Below, piece by piece: positions 1 to 8,677 of a DNA stretch of 58,242 bases. Positions within the stretch are counted from its first letter, which is position 1. Each line of letters opens with the position of its first letter. The notes under the pieces were generated by a model. The model saw only the letters and a list, made by a program, of their open reading frames with translations, had not been told where the DNA came from and ran no database searches. The translations under genes were made by a program, and so were the position numbers. Source of the stretch: Thecamonas trahens ATCC 50062 (lineage: Eukaryota > Apusozoa > Apusomonadida > Apusomonadidae); contig NW_013657651.1 in assembly GCF_000142905.1 (NCBI RefSeq), positions 174,452 through 232,693 on the forward strand, read 5' to 3'.

Positions 1-45
1 GGGGGGGAGGGGAAGGGTCAACAGCCACACTCCACTGTTGCCAGG

Positions 46-1470
46 ATGAGCAAGACCGAACGGGAGGAGAGCAGGGAGAAGGGCAATGGGAAGCGGAGGG
101 GCCGGGAGAAGGGCAAGGACAGGGGCAAGAGCAAGAGCAAGAGCAAGAGCAAGAGCAAGGACAAGGGCAAGGGCAAGGGCAAGGGCAAGGAGGCCGACGG
201 CGACGACCTGCCCTCTGACCGCGACAGGACCATGGCGCTATACGAATCGACGCCTGAGAATGGTGAGAGCAACGACGGCGACGACCAGCCGGCCAAGCCG
301 GCCCTCGCGCCAGGCCGCTCACCGACGGCGCGGACGCCGCCGGGCCGCTCCGACTCGCCGCATCGGACCACGCCGCCGCCGTCGAGCAGCCGTGGTGAGA
401 GCGGGAGCAGCGGTGGCCCATCGCTCCGGTTGCCTTCGGCGGGAAAGGCCAAGGCAGTGTCTGCCAAGACCACTGCGGTGTCGATCCGGCGGCCATCGCT
501 GCCGACATCGCAACTGCCCAACTCTCGCCACGGGCGGAGCAAGTCGGGCAGCGGCAGTGGCGGGCCGTCGCGCAAGTCGGCGACCGACATCCGCCACGCC
601 ATCCGGTCGCTCTCGGCGGCGCCAGTTTTCTCGTCGCAGTGGTTTAGCATGTGCGATGCGCTCGAGTCGGTGGCAGCGGTTGCGGTCAAGGAGACCAAGG
701 CTGTGCGCGACGGGTGCGGATCGCCAAGTGGGCGCAAAACGCTGTGGGAGCGCGACGAAGTCTGTGTACGGTTTGTGCTGGAGGAGGGCAAGCTCAATCT
801 TGTGGTCCGCAACCTGCGCGAATTCAAGGTGATGCAGCGGAACATGGTGCTCAATCCGAGTTTCAAAACGTCGCTGGTGGGCAAGCTGAAAAAGGGTCCG
901 ATGCAGGTGGACGAGGCGCTGCGGTCGTTTGAAGACAATCTAGGCGTGGTCTTGCTGGCGTGCGTATGGGCCATCGAGGCCATGCAGACGATGGACATGC
1001 CGCTTCTGCTGCAGCACTGCGCGGAGACGATGCAGTTTGCGCTGGCCAAACCCGAGTTTGTGGCCGGCCTCGCCGAGGCGCACGAATCGGGCGTGCTCCA
1101 ACAGTGCCAGGAGGCCGTTGTGCTCTCGTATCTGCTGCGAGTGCTGAGCGAGCTCGACTCGCTCGCCGAAGACCGCGTTGTCGAGCTGTTTGACGAGCTC
1201 AAGCTCATGCCGCTGATGGCGAGCTTTCTCGCAGCGCACGGCAGCGTGCTGAGCAACGCAGCCAAGGCCGACGGCGCGCAGGCGCTGGCGACGCTTGTCG
1301 AGTCGGAGGCGTTTGTCACCTCGCCCGAGGCCTTTCTTCCCGACGACGAGGCCGAGGACGCGATCCTTGCCGCCGTCAACTCGGTCATCAAGCCGATGCT
1401 CGACGCGTCACCGGCGATGGCGGCCACGCTCCGGGTCACTGCCTTGCTCACGCTTGTCGAGGGCTGGTGA
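46..1470 (+). CDS. Unknown protein: Lys/Ser-rich N-terminus, helical C-terminal domain
   Basis: Open frame of 474 residues from the first ATG. Residues 1-50 are highly charged, with SK and GK dipeptide repeats made by hexanucleotide repeats around positions 124-190. Residues 60-190 are Ser/Pro/Gly-rich and look disordered. From about residue 200 to the end the composition changes to a folded, Leu/Ala-rich, mostly helical domain that includes segments such as LVVRNLREFKVMQRN. I do not recognise the family; an armadillo-like or ELMO-type helical fold is possible but unproven. The stop lies only 24 bases from the stop of the convergent channel gene, so the 3' UTRs must overlap. A CAG just before the ATG could be a splice acceptor, so an upstream exon outside the window cannot be excluded. 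Confidence 0.75.
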   Translation: MSKTEREESREKGNGKRRGREKGKDRGKSKSKSKSKSKDKGKGKGKGKEADGDDLPSDRDRTMALYESTPENGESNDGDDQPAKPALAPGRSPTARTPPGRSDSPHRTTPPPSSSRGESGSSGGPSLRLPSAGKAKAVSAKTTAVSIRRPSLPTSQLPNSRHGRSKSGSGSGGPSRKSATDIRHAIRSLSAAPVFSSQWFSMCDALESVAAVAVKETKAVRDGCGSPSGRKTLWERDEVCVRFVLEEGKLNLVVRNLREFKVMQRNMVLNPSFKTSLVGKLKKGPMQVDEALRSFEDNLGVVLLACVWAIEAMQTMDMPLLLQHCAETMQFALAKPEFVAGLAEAHESGVLQQCQEAVVLSYLLRVLSELDSLAEDRVVELFDELKLMPLMASFLAAHGSVLSNAAKADGAQALATLVESEAFVTSPEAFLPDDEAEDAILAAVNSVIKPMLDASPAMAATLRVTALLTLVEGW

Positions 1471-1494
1471 CGACGAAGCGCCCCTCGGGGGCTG

Positions 1495-3762
1495 TCAGTG
1501 GTGGAGGCGGAGCGAGGCGCCGACGTCGTTGGGCAGAACAAACATTTCGCTTGCGGCTTCTTCGGCAGCCAGCTCGGCAGAGAACATGTGCTGTAGAAAG
1601 TACGCGATGTTGTGGTTGGCCTTGACGGACCAGACGACGTCCGGGGTGCCAGTGGACGACTCGGGTGAGACCTGCGAAAACTGGGCCATGTACTGGTGGT
1701 GGTTGAGGACAAAGCTCTCGAGCTCGTTTTCGAGCGGCGTCTTGGACCTGCTCTCGTTGAGCTCCCACTGGATGATAAAGGCCTCGAGGATGAAGGCGAT
1801 GACGATGTTGATGATGATGAGGGCACCGATGACGTTGAACGAGATAAAGTAGAGCCAGGCTGCTTCGGTGCCTGAGGCGGCAACGTAGCCCTCGGCAATG
1901 ACGTGCCAGTTGTTGACCACCATGAGCTCAAAGAGGGTGACGTACGCATATCCAACATCGTTGAACGAGTTGAGAAAGTAGCCCGAGTCGGCAAAGACGG
2001 TACCGGCAAGGTCCGGGTTGCCGTCGTGGATGAGGCCGCCAAAGAGGGCCATGCCAAGGATGGCGTACACAAAGAACACCATAAACTGGACAACGGCGTA
2101 TGTGGCGAGTGCCGGGAGCAGCTGCCAGAGCGTCGACATGAGTACCCGGTACCGCTTGATCTCGCCCATGGTGGTCCACAGGCGGATGACTCGAAGGAGA
2201 AGGAGGTAGCGGAAGACATTGTTGAAGAACGAAGAAAAGGCGAGCGAGACGACAATGTCCGAGAGAGTGAGGCTGACAAGGAGAAAGTCGAACCGGTTCC
2301 AGCCGTCAGCAAAGTAAAAGTCCGCGCCAAACGCCGAGATCTTGCACACGGCTTCGAGGAAGAAGAGGCCAGAGAAGACCATTTCCGACGTCCGCTCCTC
2401 CTGGGGAATGTGCCGCCGCTGCGAGGAGACTTCGACGGCGACGAGGACCACGTTGAGCACAATGAGTGCGTCGACAGTGTAGGCAAAGAGCCGCGACTGG
2501 ACCAGGGCGCGCAAGCGCCGCATAGTAACCGACGACGAGCCTTGGACCGTGGTCCGCGAGCTTGTAGTTGTTGACGCGGTCGACCGGAGCGAGGCGAGCG
2601 AGGCAGCTCGGCCTTGGCGCGAGCTTGCGGCGCGAACCCGCGAGGCGTGCGAGAGCGCCGGGCCGAGGAGCGACGAGAGGAGCGAGGCCGTGGGCGAGGC
2701 CGTAGCGGCAAACATAGCCGGATCCCAGGTGTAGTGATGGCTCGGCGTCTCAGTCTCAATGTGCATGTTGAGCAGGTGCACGATGTTGAAGAACTGGTGC
2801 CGGTGCATGGCGCTTCCGCCCGAGGTGAGGACCCGAAAGAGGAGATGGACCTTGGCGAGCGAGAAGCGTGGGCGGAGGAGCGCCATCATGACGCACCACT
2901 GATCAATGTCGAGCGAGCCGCGACAATCAGCGTCGAGGAGGGCAAAGGCTTGCGAGAGCGCGTCGCGCTGGAGCGCCAAAGCCAGCGCCTCCTCGTCTTT
3001 CATGTGATTGCGGTACTTGTTGTAGATGACGGCAAGGACGAGCGAGGTGAGCAGGTAGGTGGCGATGCAGAGAAATACGATAAAAACGAGAGCGGCAAGA
3101 CGATTCTGGGAGTAGAACGGCATCATGACGTCCGGAAAGTTGGCCGTCGTGCGGAGGACGTACATCGAGGTAAAGCCCGTCCAGAACGAGGCAAAGTAGC
3201 CGACGTCGTCCTGCAGCGGGAGAAAGAGGACGGTGCAAAAGACCGAGTAGACCGCGATGAAGAAGAAGAGCAGGACAATGACATCGAGAACAGCCGGAAT
3301 GGTCCGCCGGATGTCGCGGATGGCCGACCGGATGAACTTGGAGTTGTACGAGATAAAGTAGACCCGGAGAATGCGGGTGAACCGCCACCCGTAGATGAGC
3401 CACCCGGCCATGTCCAAGGCCGTGACGAGGATGACCAGCGCAAGGCCGACGTGCTTGGGGTCCGAGCTCAGCCGCCGATCAAGCCGCACAAACGAGCCGA
3501 TCCATGCCAGCTGGCCGGCAAAGACCGCCAGAGTCGCTGCCTCGATGGCGAGAAGGAGCCAGGCTGGAAACGGGGCGACGACCGCCGGCTTCTCAAAGAG
3601 CACCAAGCTGAGGTTGACCACCACCACCAGCCGCAGCATCCACTGGACCACGCCCGACTGGTAAATGACGTATCGCCGGAGCGCGCTTGCTTCCAGCGAC
3701 TGTCCATAGTTGCGCCGGTGGACCGCGTCGTCGACCAGGACGCACGCCCGCAGCACGTCCAT
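1495..3762 (-). CDS. TPC: Two-pore cation channel (TPC family)
   Basis: About 755 residues with two six-helix channel repeats joined by a cytosolic linker. The first filter region reads TTANFPDVMMPFY (about residues 203-215) and the second VVNNWHVIAEG (about 615-625); both match the TPC signature (NxPDVMMP in repeat I, NNW in repeat II). The repeat I S4-like segment carries spaced arginines (RFTRILRVYF, then further Arg). The linker contains a degenerate EF-hand, DADCRGSLDIDQW, near residues 275-287. TPCs are endolysosomal or vacuolar Na+/Ca2+ channels gated by voltage, NAADP partners or PI(3,5)P2. The reading frame continues upstream of the chosen ATG at 3762, but that part is Pro/His-rich low complexity, so I start at MDVLRACVLV. 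The C-terminus ends after a short cytosolic tail. Confidence 0.92.
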   Translation of the reverse strand: MDVLRACVLVDDAVHRRNYGQSLEASALRRYVIYQSGVVQWMLRLVVVVNLSLVLFEKPAVVAPFPAWLLLAIEAATLAVFAGQLAWIGSFVRLDRRLSSDPKHVGLALVILVTALDMAGWLIYGWRFTRILRVYFISYNSKFIRSAIRDIRRTIPAVLDVIVLLFFFIAVYSVFCTVLFLPLQDDVGYFASFWTGFTSMYVLRTTANFPDVMMPFYSQNRLAALVFIVFLCIATYLLTSLVLAVIYNKYRNHMKDEEALALALQRDALSQAFALLDADCRGSLDIDQWCVMMALLRPRFSLAKVHLLFRVLTSGGSAMHRHQFFNIVHLLNMHIETETPSHHYTWDPAMFAATASPTASLLSSLLGPALSHASRVRAASSRQGRAASLASLRSTASTTTSSRTTVQGSSSVTMRRLRALVQSRLFAYTVDALIVLNVVLVAVEVSSQRRHIPQEERTSEMVFSGLFFLEAVCKISAFGADFYFADGWNRFDFLLVSLTLSDIVVSLAFSSFFNNVFRYLLLLRVIRLWTTMGEIKRYRVLMSTLWQLLPALATYAVVQFMVFFVYAILGMALFGGLIHDGNPDLAGTVFADSGYFLNSFNDVGYAYVTLFELMVVNNWHVIAEGYVAASGTEAAWLYFISFNVIGALIIINIVIAFILEAFIIQWELNESRSKTPLENELESFVLNHHQYMAQFSQVSPESSTGTPDVVWSVKANHNIAYFLQHMFSAELAAEEAASEMFVLPNDVGASLRLHH

Positions 3763-4035
3763 ACCTCGCCCGTCAGTGGGGGCGTGTGTGTGCATGGGGA
3801 GGGGGGGGGGGAGGGAGGTGAGGTGTGGTGGGGTTGAGGAGAGTGGGAGTAGGAGAGGCACCGAGCGCGGGGCGGGCGCGGGGCGGGCGCGGGTGGAGCG
3901 ATGGTTGCGTCGAGGGAGCAAGGAAGGCGGGGATAGAAGTTGGAAGGGTAGGGGGAAAGGGGGGGGGGGGAGGAGGAGGAGGAGCACGAGGTATGAGCCT
4001 TGTATTTGTGCAAATGATAGGGCGCAAGGGACATA
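3763..4035. other. Intergenic, homopurine-rich
   Basis: No gene seen. It separates the start of the TPC gene from the stop of the ankyrin gene and holds G-runs and (GGA)n-like purine tracts on the plus strand. It should contain the TPC promoter; no clear motif can be named. Confidence 0.4.
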
Positions 4036-5036
4036 TTACTCCGCGTCGGCAGCGGCGTCGTCGGCAGCGGCGTCGTCGGCAGCGGCGTCACCGGCAGCGG
4101 CGTCGTCGGCAGCGGCGTCACCGGCAGCGGCATCGTCGCCACCAGAGGCGGCAGCGGCATCGCCGCTGAGCTTGCCGTTGAGCGAGTTGTAGTCCTCGTC
4201 CGAGAAGTCACCCTTCTTCGCCTCAAGCAGGGCAGCAGGCGTCTGGCCAGCCTCGTTGGTAGTGGCAACCGAAGCACCGGCATCCACGAGCTTGACACCA
4301 GCCGCAGCCTTGCCGGCGTTGATGGCCTGGTGCAGCGGCGTGTTGCCGCCCTCGCCAGCCTTGTTGACGTCGGCCTTGCCGGCAGCCATGATGAGGTCAA
4401 ACACCGCACCCTCACCGTCCTGTATAGACACCAGACTGAGTGAGTAACCTTCTCCTGCACAACCACATCAAAGATATCATGCTTCGCCCTGCCCGCACAT
4501 CACCCGCGCCCGACATGTGCCAAAAAGCGGCTCTAAGCGTAGAGACTGTGATGGAGACGCGCAAGGGGGGGGGCAGTAGAGAAGGTCGCTGTAAAGACAT
4601 CCGAAAAAGGCTGCGTATTCGTAACGGCGTGATCACGCGGGGGCAAGGGGGGGGGGACACAAGCACGTACGTAGTTGGTGATGGCAAGGGAGAGGAGCTC
4701 ATCGTAGTTGAGGACGTAGTTGGCGTTCTTGTCAACCTCCATGAAGATCTTGGTCTTCTTCTCGTCGTCTGTGGGGCGTAACATGGGTGAGTATGTGTGG
4801 GTGGGTGGGGGGGGGGGGGGGGGCGAACTTTGGAACGTCGCCAGGGGCCTTTGGGGTGGTTGATGGCAAAAAATGGCCTTTCTCGCATTCTCTCTCTCTC
4901 TGCCTCGCTCTCTCTCTCTCTCTCGCGCGCACGTACTGGACTCCACAGCAGAGACGACCTGCTCCTGGAACTTGGACGGGTCCTCAGCCAGCTTGGCCAG
5001 ACCCTTGGACTTGAGCTTGTTAAGCTTGGCACCCAT
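4036..5036 (-). CDS. Small ankyrin-repeat protein, three exons
   Basis: Spliced gene of 193 residues. Exon 1 is 5036-4937 (MGAKLNKLKSKGLAKLAEDP...), exon 2 is 4768-4671 (KIFMEVDKNANYVLNYDELL) and exon 3 is 4419-4036. Both donors are GTACGT and the acceptors are CCACAG and ATACAG; the phases (1, then 0) join without a stop. Exon 3 has ankyrin-type text, GNTPLHQAINAGKAAAGVKL, and ends in an Ala/Asp-rich tail (GDAAADDAAA units) from a roughly 30-base minisatellite. Residues 34-66 resemble the start of an ankyrin or helical unit. The introns (168 and 251 bases) carry CT-dinucleotide and C/G runs. It probably acts as a protein-protein adaptor; partners are unknown. Confidence 0.8.
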
Positions 5037-5431
5037 GTTGTGTATGTAAGCGTCGAGTGTAGGCGTAGATGGCCGACCATCGTCCAACAACCCCCGCGGC
5101 CGTTGCGCGCCCGGTTCGTCGGCCACTTTGACCGATTGGGGGCGGAGAAATGCGCCGACAGGCAGGCACACTCACCCCTACCCTCCGCACACTCATTCGC
5201 GCCGCTGTCAGTCGTTGCTGATGGAAGTAGTGCCTGTTCTCCAACAGACGGTCTCCTCTTGTCGCAGTTCGGCCATGGTATCCCGATCTGTTGCCAGGCT
5301 CCCGCCCGGCGAGGCAGATGGCGCAGCCGGCCCTAGGTGGCGGAGCGTTGTCGCCGCCAACTCGGGGGATGAGGCATCTGTAGAGTCGGTTGCCCTGATC
5401 TGAAGTCGGTGGTCCTGATCTGTGCGGCAAG
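5037..5431. other. Divergent intergenic region
   Basis: This 395-base stretch lies between the 5' ends of the ankyrin gene (minus) and the MFS gene (plus), so it should hold both promoters. I see no TATA box, RNA gene or conserved reading frame. Confidence 0.4.
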
Positions 5432-7044
5432 ATGAGGCGCTACGAGGACCAAGTCGAAGCAGTCGGCTGCAGCAGCCTTGACTCTGACCCAGCCATCATG
5501 ACGCCATCGCTGACCAGCTTCCAGTCACGAGTCCTCTCGCGCAGGCAAGCACGCAGCTGGGCGCATGGTGCACGTTGCATCTCACTCCTCCTTTTGCGCG
5601 GAGCCGTGCACTACGCTTGGACACGAAACGGCATGCTTAATCCTGGCAACAAGGAGGCGTGTAGTCGGGAATGCTCAGGCTCGGGCTCAAGCTCGAGCTG
5701 GGGCTCGGGCTCGGGCTCCGACTTTGGCTCTAGCTCGGGCACGATCACGACTATCAAGGCGCACAGCTCCGAGACTGGGCCAACAACGCTCGAGTACGAT
5801 CGATATATGTTGGTCCAGCTCCTACTGCTGTCGCTCGCGTTCTGTGTCGGCCAGATCACCGTCTTTGTCAACGTGTCCGCAGCGGTGAAGACGGCCAAGG
5901 CCATCGGCGGGGCCAAGGTGTCAACGCTCCCGCTCGGGGTGCTGCTGATGGCATCAGCGATGTCATCGGAACTTGCAGCTCGTGCCCAGGCGGCGTGGGG
6001 CCGGCGGCGGACGTTTGTGATGGCGGCGGCGATGGGCGCGATCGGCGCAGGCCTCTCGCTCACCGGCGTGGTCCGCGGCTCAATGGTGCTGTACACGCTT
6101 GGTTTTGTGCCTCAGGGTGCCACCGCTGCATTTGTTAATCAGTTTCGCTTTGCCGCTGTTGACATGGCTTCGCTCTCATTCCGCCCGTACGCGCTGGCGA
6201 TGGTCATCGGCGGAGCAGTCGGCGCTGCGCTGGTCGCACCCGAGGCCGCCACCTCGGGCCGCCATCTGCTTTCCACCGAGTATGCTGGCATATATGTCAT
6301 CCTCTTGTGCGTCTTTGTCATTCTGGCCGTCATCGTTGCCGTCATTGACTACACTCCATTCGCGGCTCGCAGGCCGGGATGCGAGGCCGCAGCCGCTGCC
6401 GAGACTGCGACTGAGCCATCCGCCTCAGGCGAGAATGACAGTGCTCACACTGCCGCAGTCCGGTCGCGGTGGGTCATTTTTTCCCAGCGCCAGCTGGTGG
6501 CCCCGCTTGTCGGCCAAGCCGCGGCGTACTCGGTGATGGCGGTGCTTATGGTCGGCGCACCGCTGCCGATGGACGATGCCGGGCACTCGTTCGGCGATGT
6601 GGCCCGTGTTGTCCAGGCCCACATCCTCGGCATGTTCCTGCCCTCGTGGTTTGTCACTGGCTTTCTCATCCGCTCCTTCGGCCTCCACACGGTGGCACTG
6701 GGCGGAATGGCGGTCCTGGCCGCTGGCGCTGGCCTGCTGCTACTCGGCTCAAGCATGGCCATCTTTGTCACCGCCCTCGCTGTCATCGGCGTCGGCTGGA
6801 ACTTTGCCTTTATTGCTTCGACCCAGCTCGTCACCCTCGCCTACACTCCAGCAGAGCGGTACGTGGTGCTCGGCATCAACGATTTTGTGGTCTTTTCCTC
6901 ACCGGCCTCGCGCTCCTCGGCACCGGATTCCTAATTGTCGCCACCACGTGGCCATTTGTTGTCATCCTCTCCCTCACTATTCTCGTCGCCGCCAGCGGCG
7001 CACTGGCTGCCAACGGCATGCACCATCACTATATTGAGTCTTAG
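5432..7044 (+). CDS. MFS-like multi-spanning transporter (frameshifted in this sequence)
   Basis: About 537 residues once one base is restored. After a Ser/Gly-rich N-terminal stretch (GSGSGSSSSWGSGSG), hydrophobic helices run from about residue 127: MLVQLLLLSLAFCVGQITVF, then paired helices on each side of a hydrophilic central loop (Ala/Glu-rich, near residues 310-345). The AWGRRRTF loop and ERYVVLGINDFVVF look like those of bacterial-type MFS exporters. At the TTTT run at 6893-6896 the frame breaks: the next frame reads LTGLALLGTGFLIVATTWPF to a stop at 7044, completing the last two helices. Adding one T joins them exactly, so I read this as a single-base loss. Substrate unknown. The true start could be a later ATG (for example near 5498), since the first 60 residues have no recognisable content. 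Confidence 0.7.
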
Positions 7045-7082
7045 CTCGCCCTCTTGCGGCTCTTGCCCTACCCTCCATTGCA

Positions 7083-7343
7083 ATGCGACGATGCGTTGCG
7101 CACCGCCGGTCGCATCTGGAGCCGACAACTCTCAGCCCTTGCAGTTGTGCGCGTGATTGGCAGTACTGGTGCGACCAGGCCGCCCAGCTCATCCGCCTGC
7201 TCGCCTTTGACAAGAACAAGGTCACCGTCGCCATCCGCATCTATCCGCACATCGCCGACCGGGGCAACTTTGAGGACGTCGTCCTCGATGCTCTCGACTT
7301 TTCCTCGTCCAAGGACCAGGTCAAGGAGGAGCTCCGGATCTGA
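7083..7343 (+). CDS. DUF4476-like short protein or gene fragment
   Basis: 86 codons from ATG. Only the last 55 residues look like a family: LIRLLAFDKNKVTVAIRIYP followed by a Asn-Phe-Glu motif and DALDFSSSKDQV, which resemble the DUF4476 repeat (helix, FD.D..., P.I.D..NF, F.SS...). The first 30 residues (Cys/Arg/His-rich) do not resemble anything, and a possible splice acceptor (TTGGCAG) lies right before the conserved part. There is no room for a long upstream exon because the transporter stop is 39 bases before. It could be a truncated gene, a terminal exon, or a short gene of its own. Confidence 0.4.
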   Translation: MRRCVAHRRSHLEPTTLSPCSCARDWQYWCDQAAQLIRLLAFDKNKVTVAIRIYPHIADRGNFEDVVLDALDFSSSKDQVKEELRI

Positions 7344-7802
7344 CCTGGTTTACCGTCGTTTCGCTGGCTAGTTAACATACCCCCCCCTCTCGACCTTGAG
7401 GGTATTACGGCATATTCTTGAGATATACTCGCCTCTCGGGGCTGTGCCAGTAGTGATGACCTCGATTGTCACTGTGCGATTGTCCTGCGGGCAAACGCTC
7501 ATACGCTGCCTCCACGAGTCTCGGACTCCCCACACCGTGTAGGCGACCAACATCGGCACAGTGACAGACTCTCAAACAGTGCGACGGGGAAAGAGGATGA
7601 GATGGGTGAAGGGGGAGGTGAGCGGAGAGTACGAAAAGATGGCGGATAGCATACGATGCGATGAGGCGGATCGGATCCGGCCGGGTGGGCTGGGTGCGGG
7701 CGTGGAGGTTGCCGAGGAAGGATGGTCCCAAGTTGGCCGGATCCCACCAGCGCCACCCAGTCACAGTCACGTCGACACCCCACTCTCCCCCTCTCCCCAA
7801 AC
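7344..7802. other. Intergenic, presumed promoter of the cold-shock gene
   Basis: 459 bases without a convincing gene on either strand. No repeat or RNA gene recognised. Confidence 0.4.
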
Positions 7803-8377
7803 ATGTTCCGCATTACCCCGATGGCCAGCACGCTCACGCGCGCGTTCACGACCGCCTCTGCGGCGCTTGCCCCCGAGGCAGTTGGCGTTGTCAAGTGGTT
7901 CAACTCCACCAAGGGCTTTGGCTTTATCGAGGTCGAGGGCGCCAACGACGTCTTTGTCCACTACTCGGCCATCAAGGGCGACAACGACGGCTTCCGCACC
8001 CTCATCGAGGGCCAGGAGGTCGAGTTCGACATCTCCCCGAGTACGCACCCTCCCTCCCCCCCCTCCTCCCGCTCTCCCCCTCCCCCTTCTCCTCCTTCTT
8101 CTTTGCACCTGTTTGCCTCTTCTTGCCCCTCCCCCCCCTTGCCACCCCGTGCCGCCCCTCCTGGCGAGAGCCCACCATCCCGTCCCGCATCCTGCCGCGT
8201 CGCATTCTCGCAACCCCCCCCCTTCCACATACACGCACAAACCCATGCACACTTGAACTGGCGCACCCCATCCACTTACCCACTCACCCCTCCCTCCTCT
8301 CCCTCGTTTCTCTGTCGTATACAGCTGAGCGTGGCCCGCAGGCCCAGAACGTGACGGTCGTCCACGCGGACTGGTAA
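7803..8377 (+). CDS. Cold-shock domain (Y-box type) protein, probably mitochondrial
   Basis: Two exons, 7803-8040 and 8325-8377, giving 96 residues. The donor is GTACGC and the acceptor ATACAG; phase 1 joins ...DISP to [10 protein letters not shown]. The cold-shock domain is complete: [19 protein letters not shown] holds RNP1 (KGFGFIE), and VFVHYSAI is RNP2. The domain ends with the typical ERGPQAQNV strand. It binds single-stranded RNA or DNA. The first 26 residues ([20 protein letters not shown]) are rich in Arg, Ser, Thr and Ala with no acidic residue, so mitochondrial import is likely. The intron is 284 bases of C-rich sequence. The protein is little more than one domain, as in bacterial Csp proteins. 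Confidence 0.92.
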
Positions 8378-8677
8378 TATGGCTGCCGACGGCAGGAGCG
8401 AACCTGGCTGGGACTGGATGGGACGGAGCAGGGTGGGCATTGTCCTCCTCTTTCTCTCTTCCTCTCTCCCCCCTCCCCCTTCGCCGCTCTCCCGTCTCCT
8501 GCCGCCCCCCCCTTCCGCCCATCAACTACGCGCTTGCTGATGCTGCTGTCCAAGCACATGCTCCTTCCGACCTCGATCTGTTCTGCTCTGCTTTGCTCTG
8601 CCGACAATGTCAACGTGGGTTGCTTCTTGAATTAACATTATCCGCCATGGCCAGCACTAAGCTTTCCCTTGGCCCCG
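8378..8677. other. Convergent intergenic region
   Basis: 300 bases between the stops of the cold-shock gene and the FHA gene. It is pyrimidine-rich in part; no gene or RNA recognised. Confidence 0.4.

Noticed and set aside
18-2759. 913-codon open frame on the minus strand across the unknown protein and the channel gene
   Set aside because: Ser/Arg/Pro-rich shadow text overlapping two better genes; no domain, and GC-rich third positions of the real genes explain the lack of stops.
2614-3837. 407-codon plus-strand frame opposite the TPC gene
   Set aside because: Charged low-information translation, antisense to clear membrane helices.
3763-3987. N-terminal extension of the TPC protein (MLLLLLPPPPF...)
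   Set aside because: Translation of purine/pyrimidine runs; the conserved protein starts at the downstream ATG at 3762.
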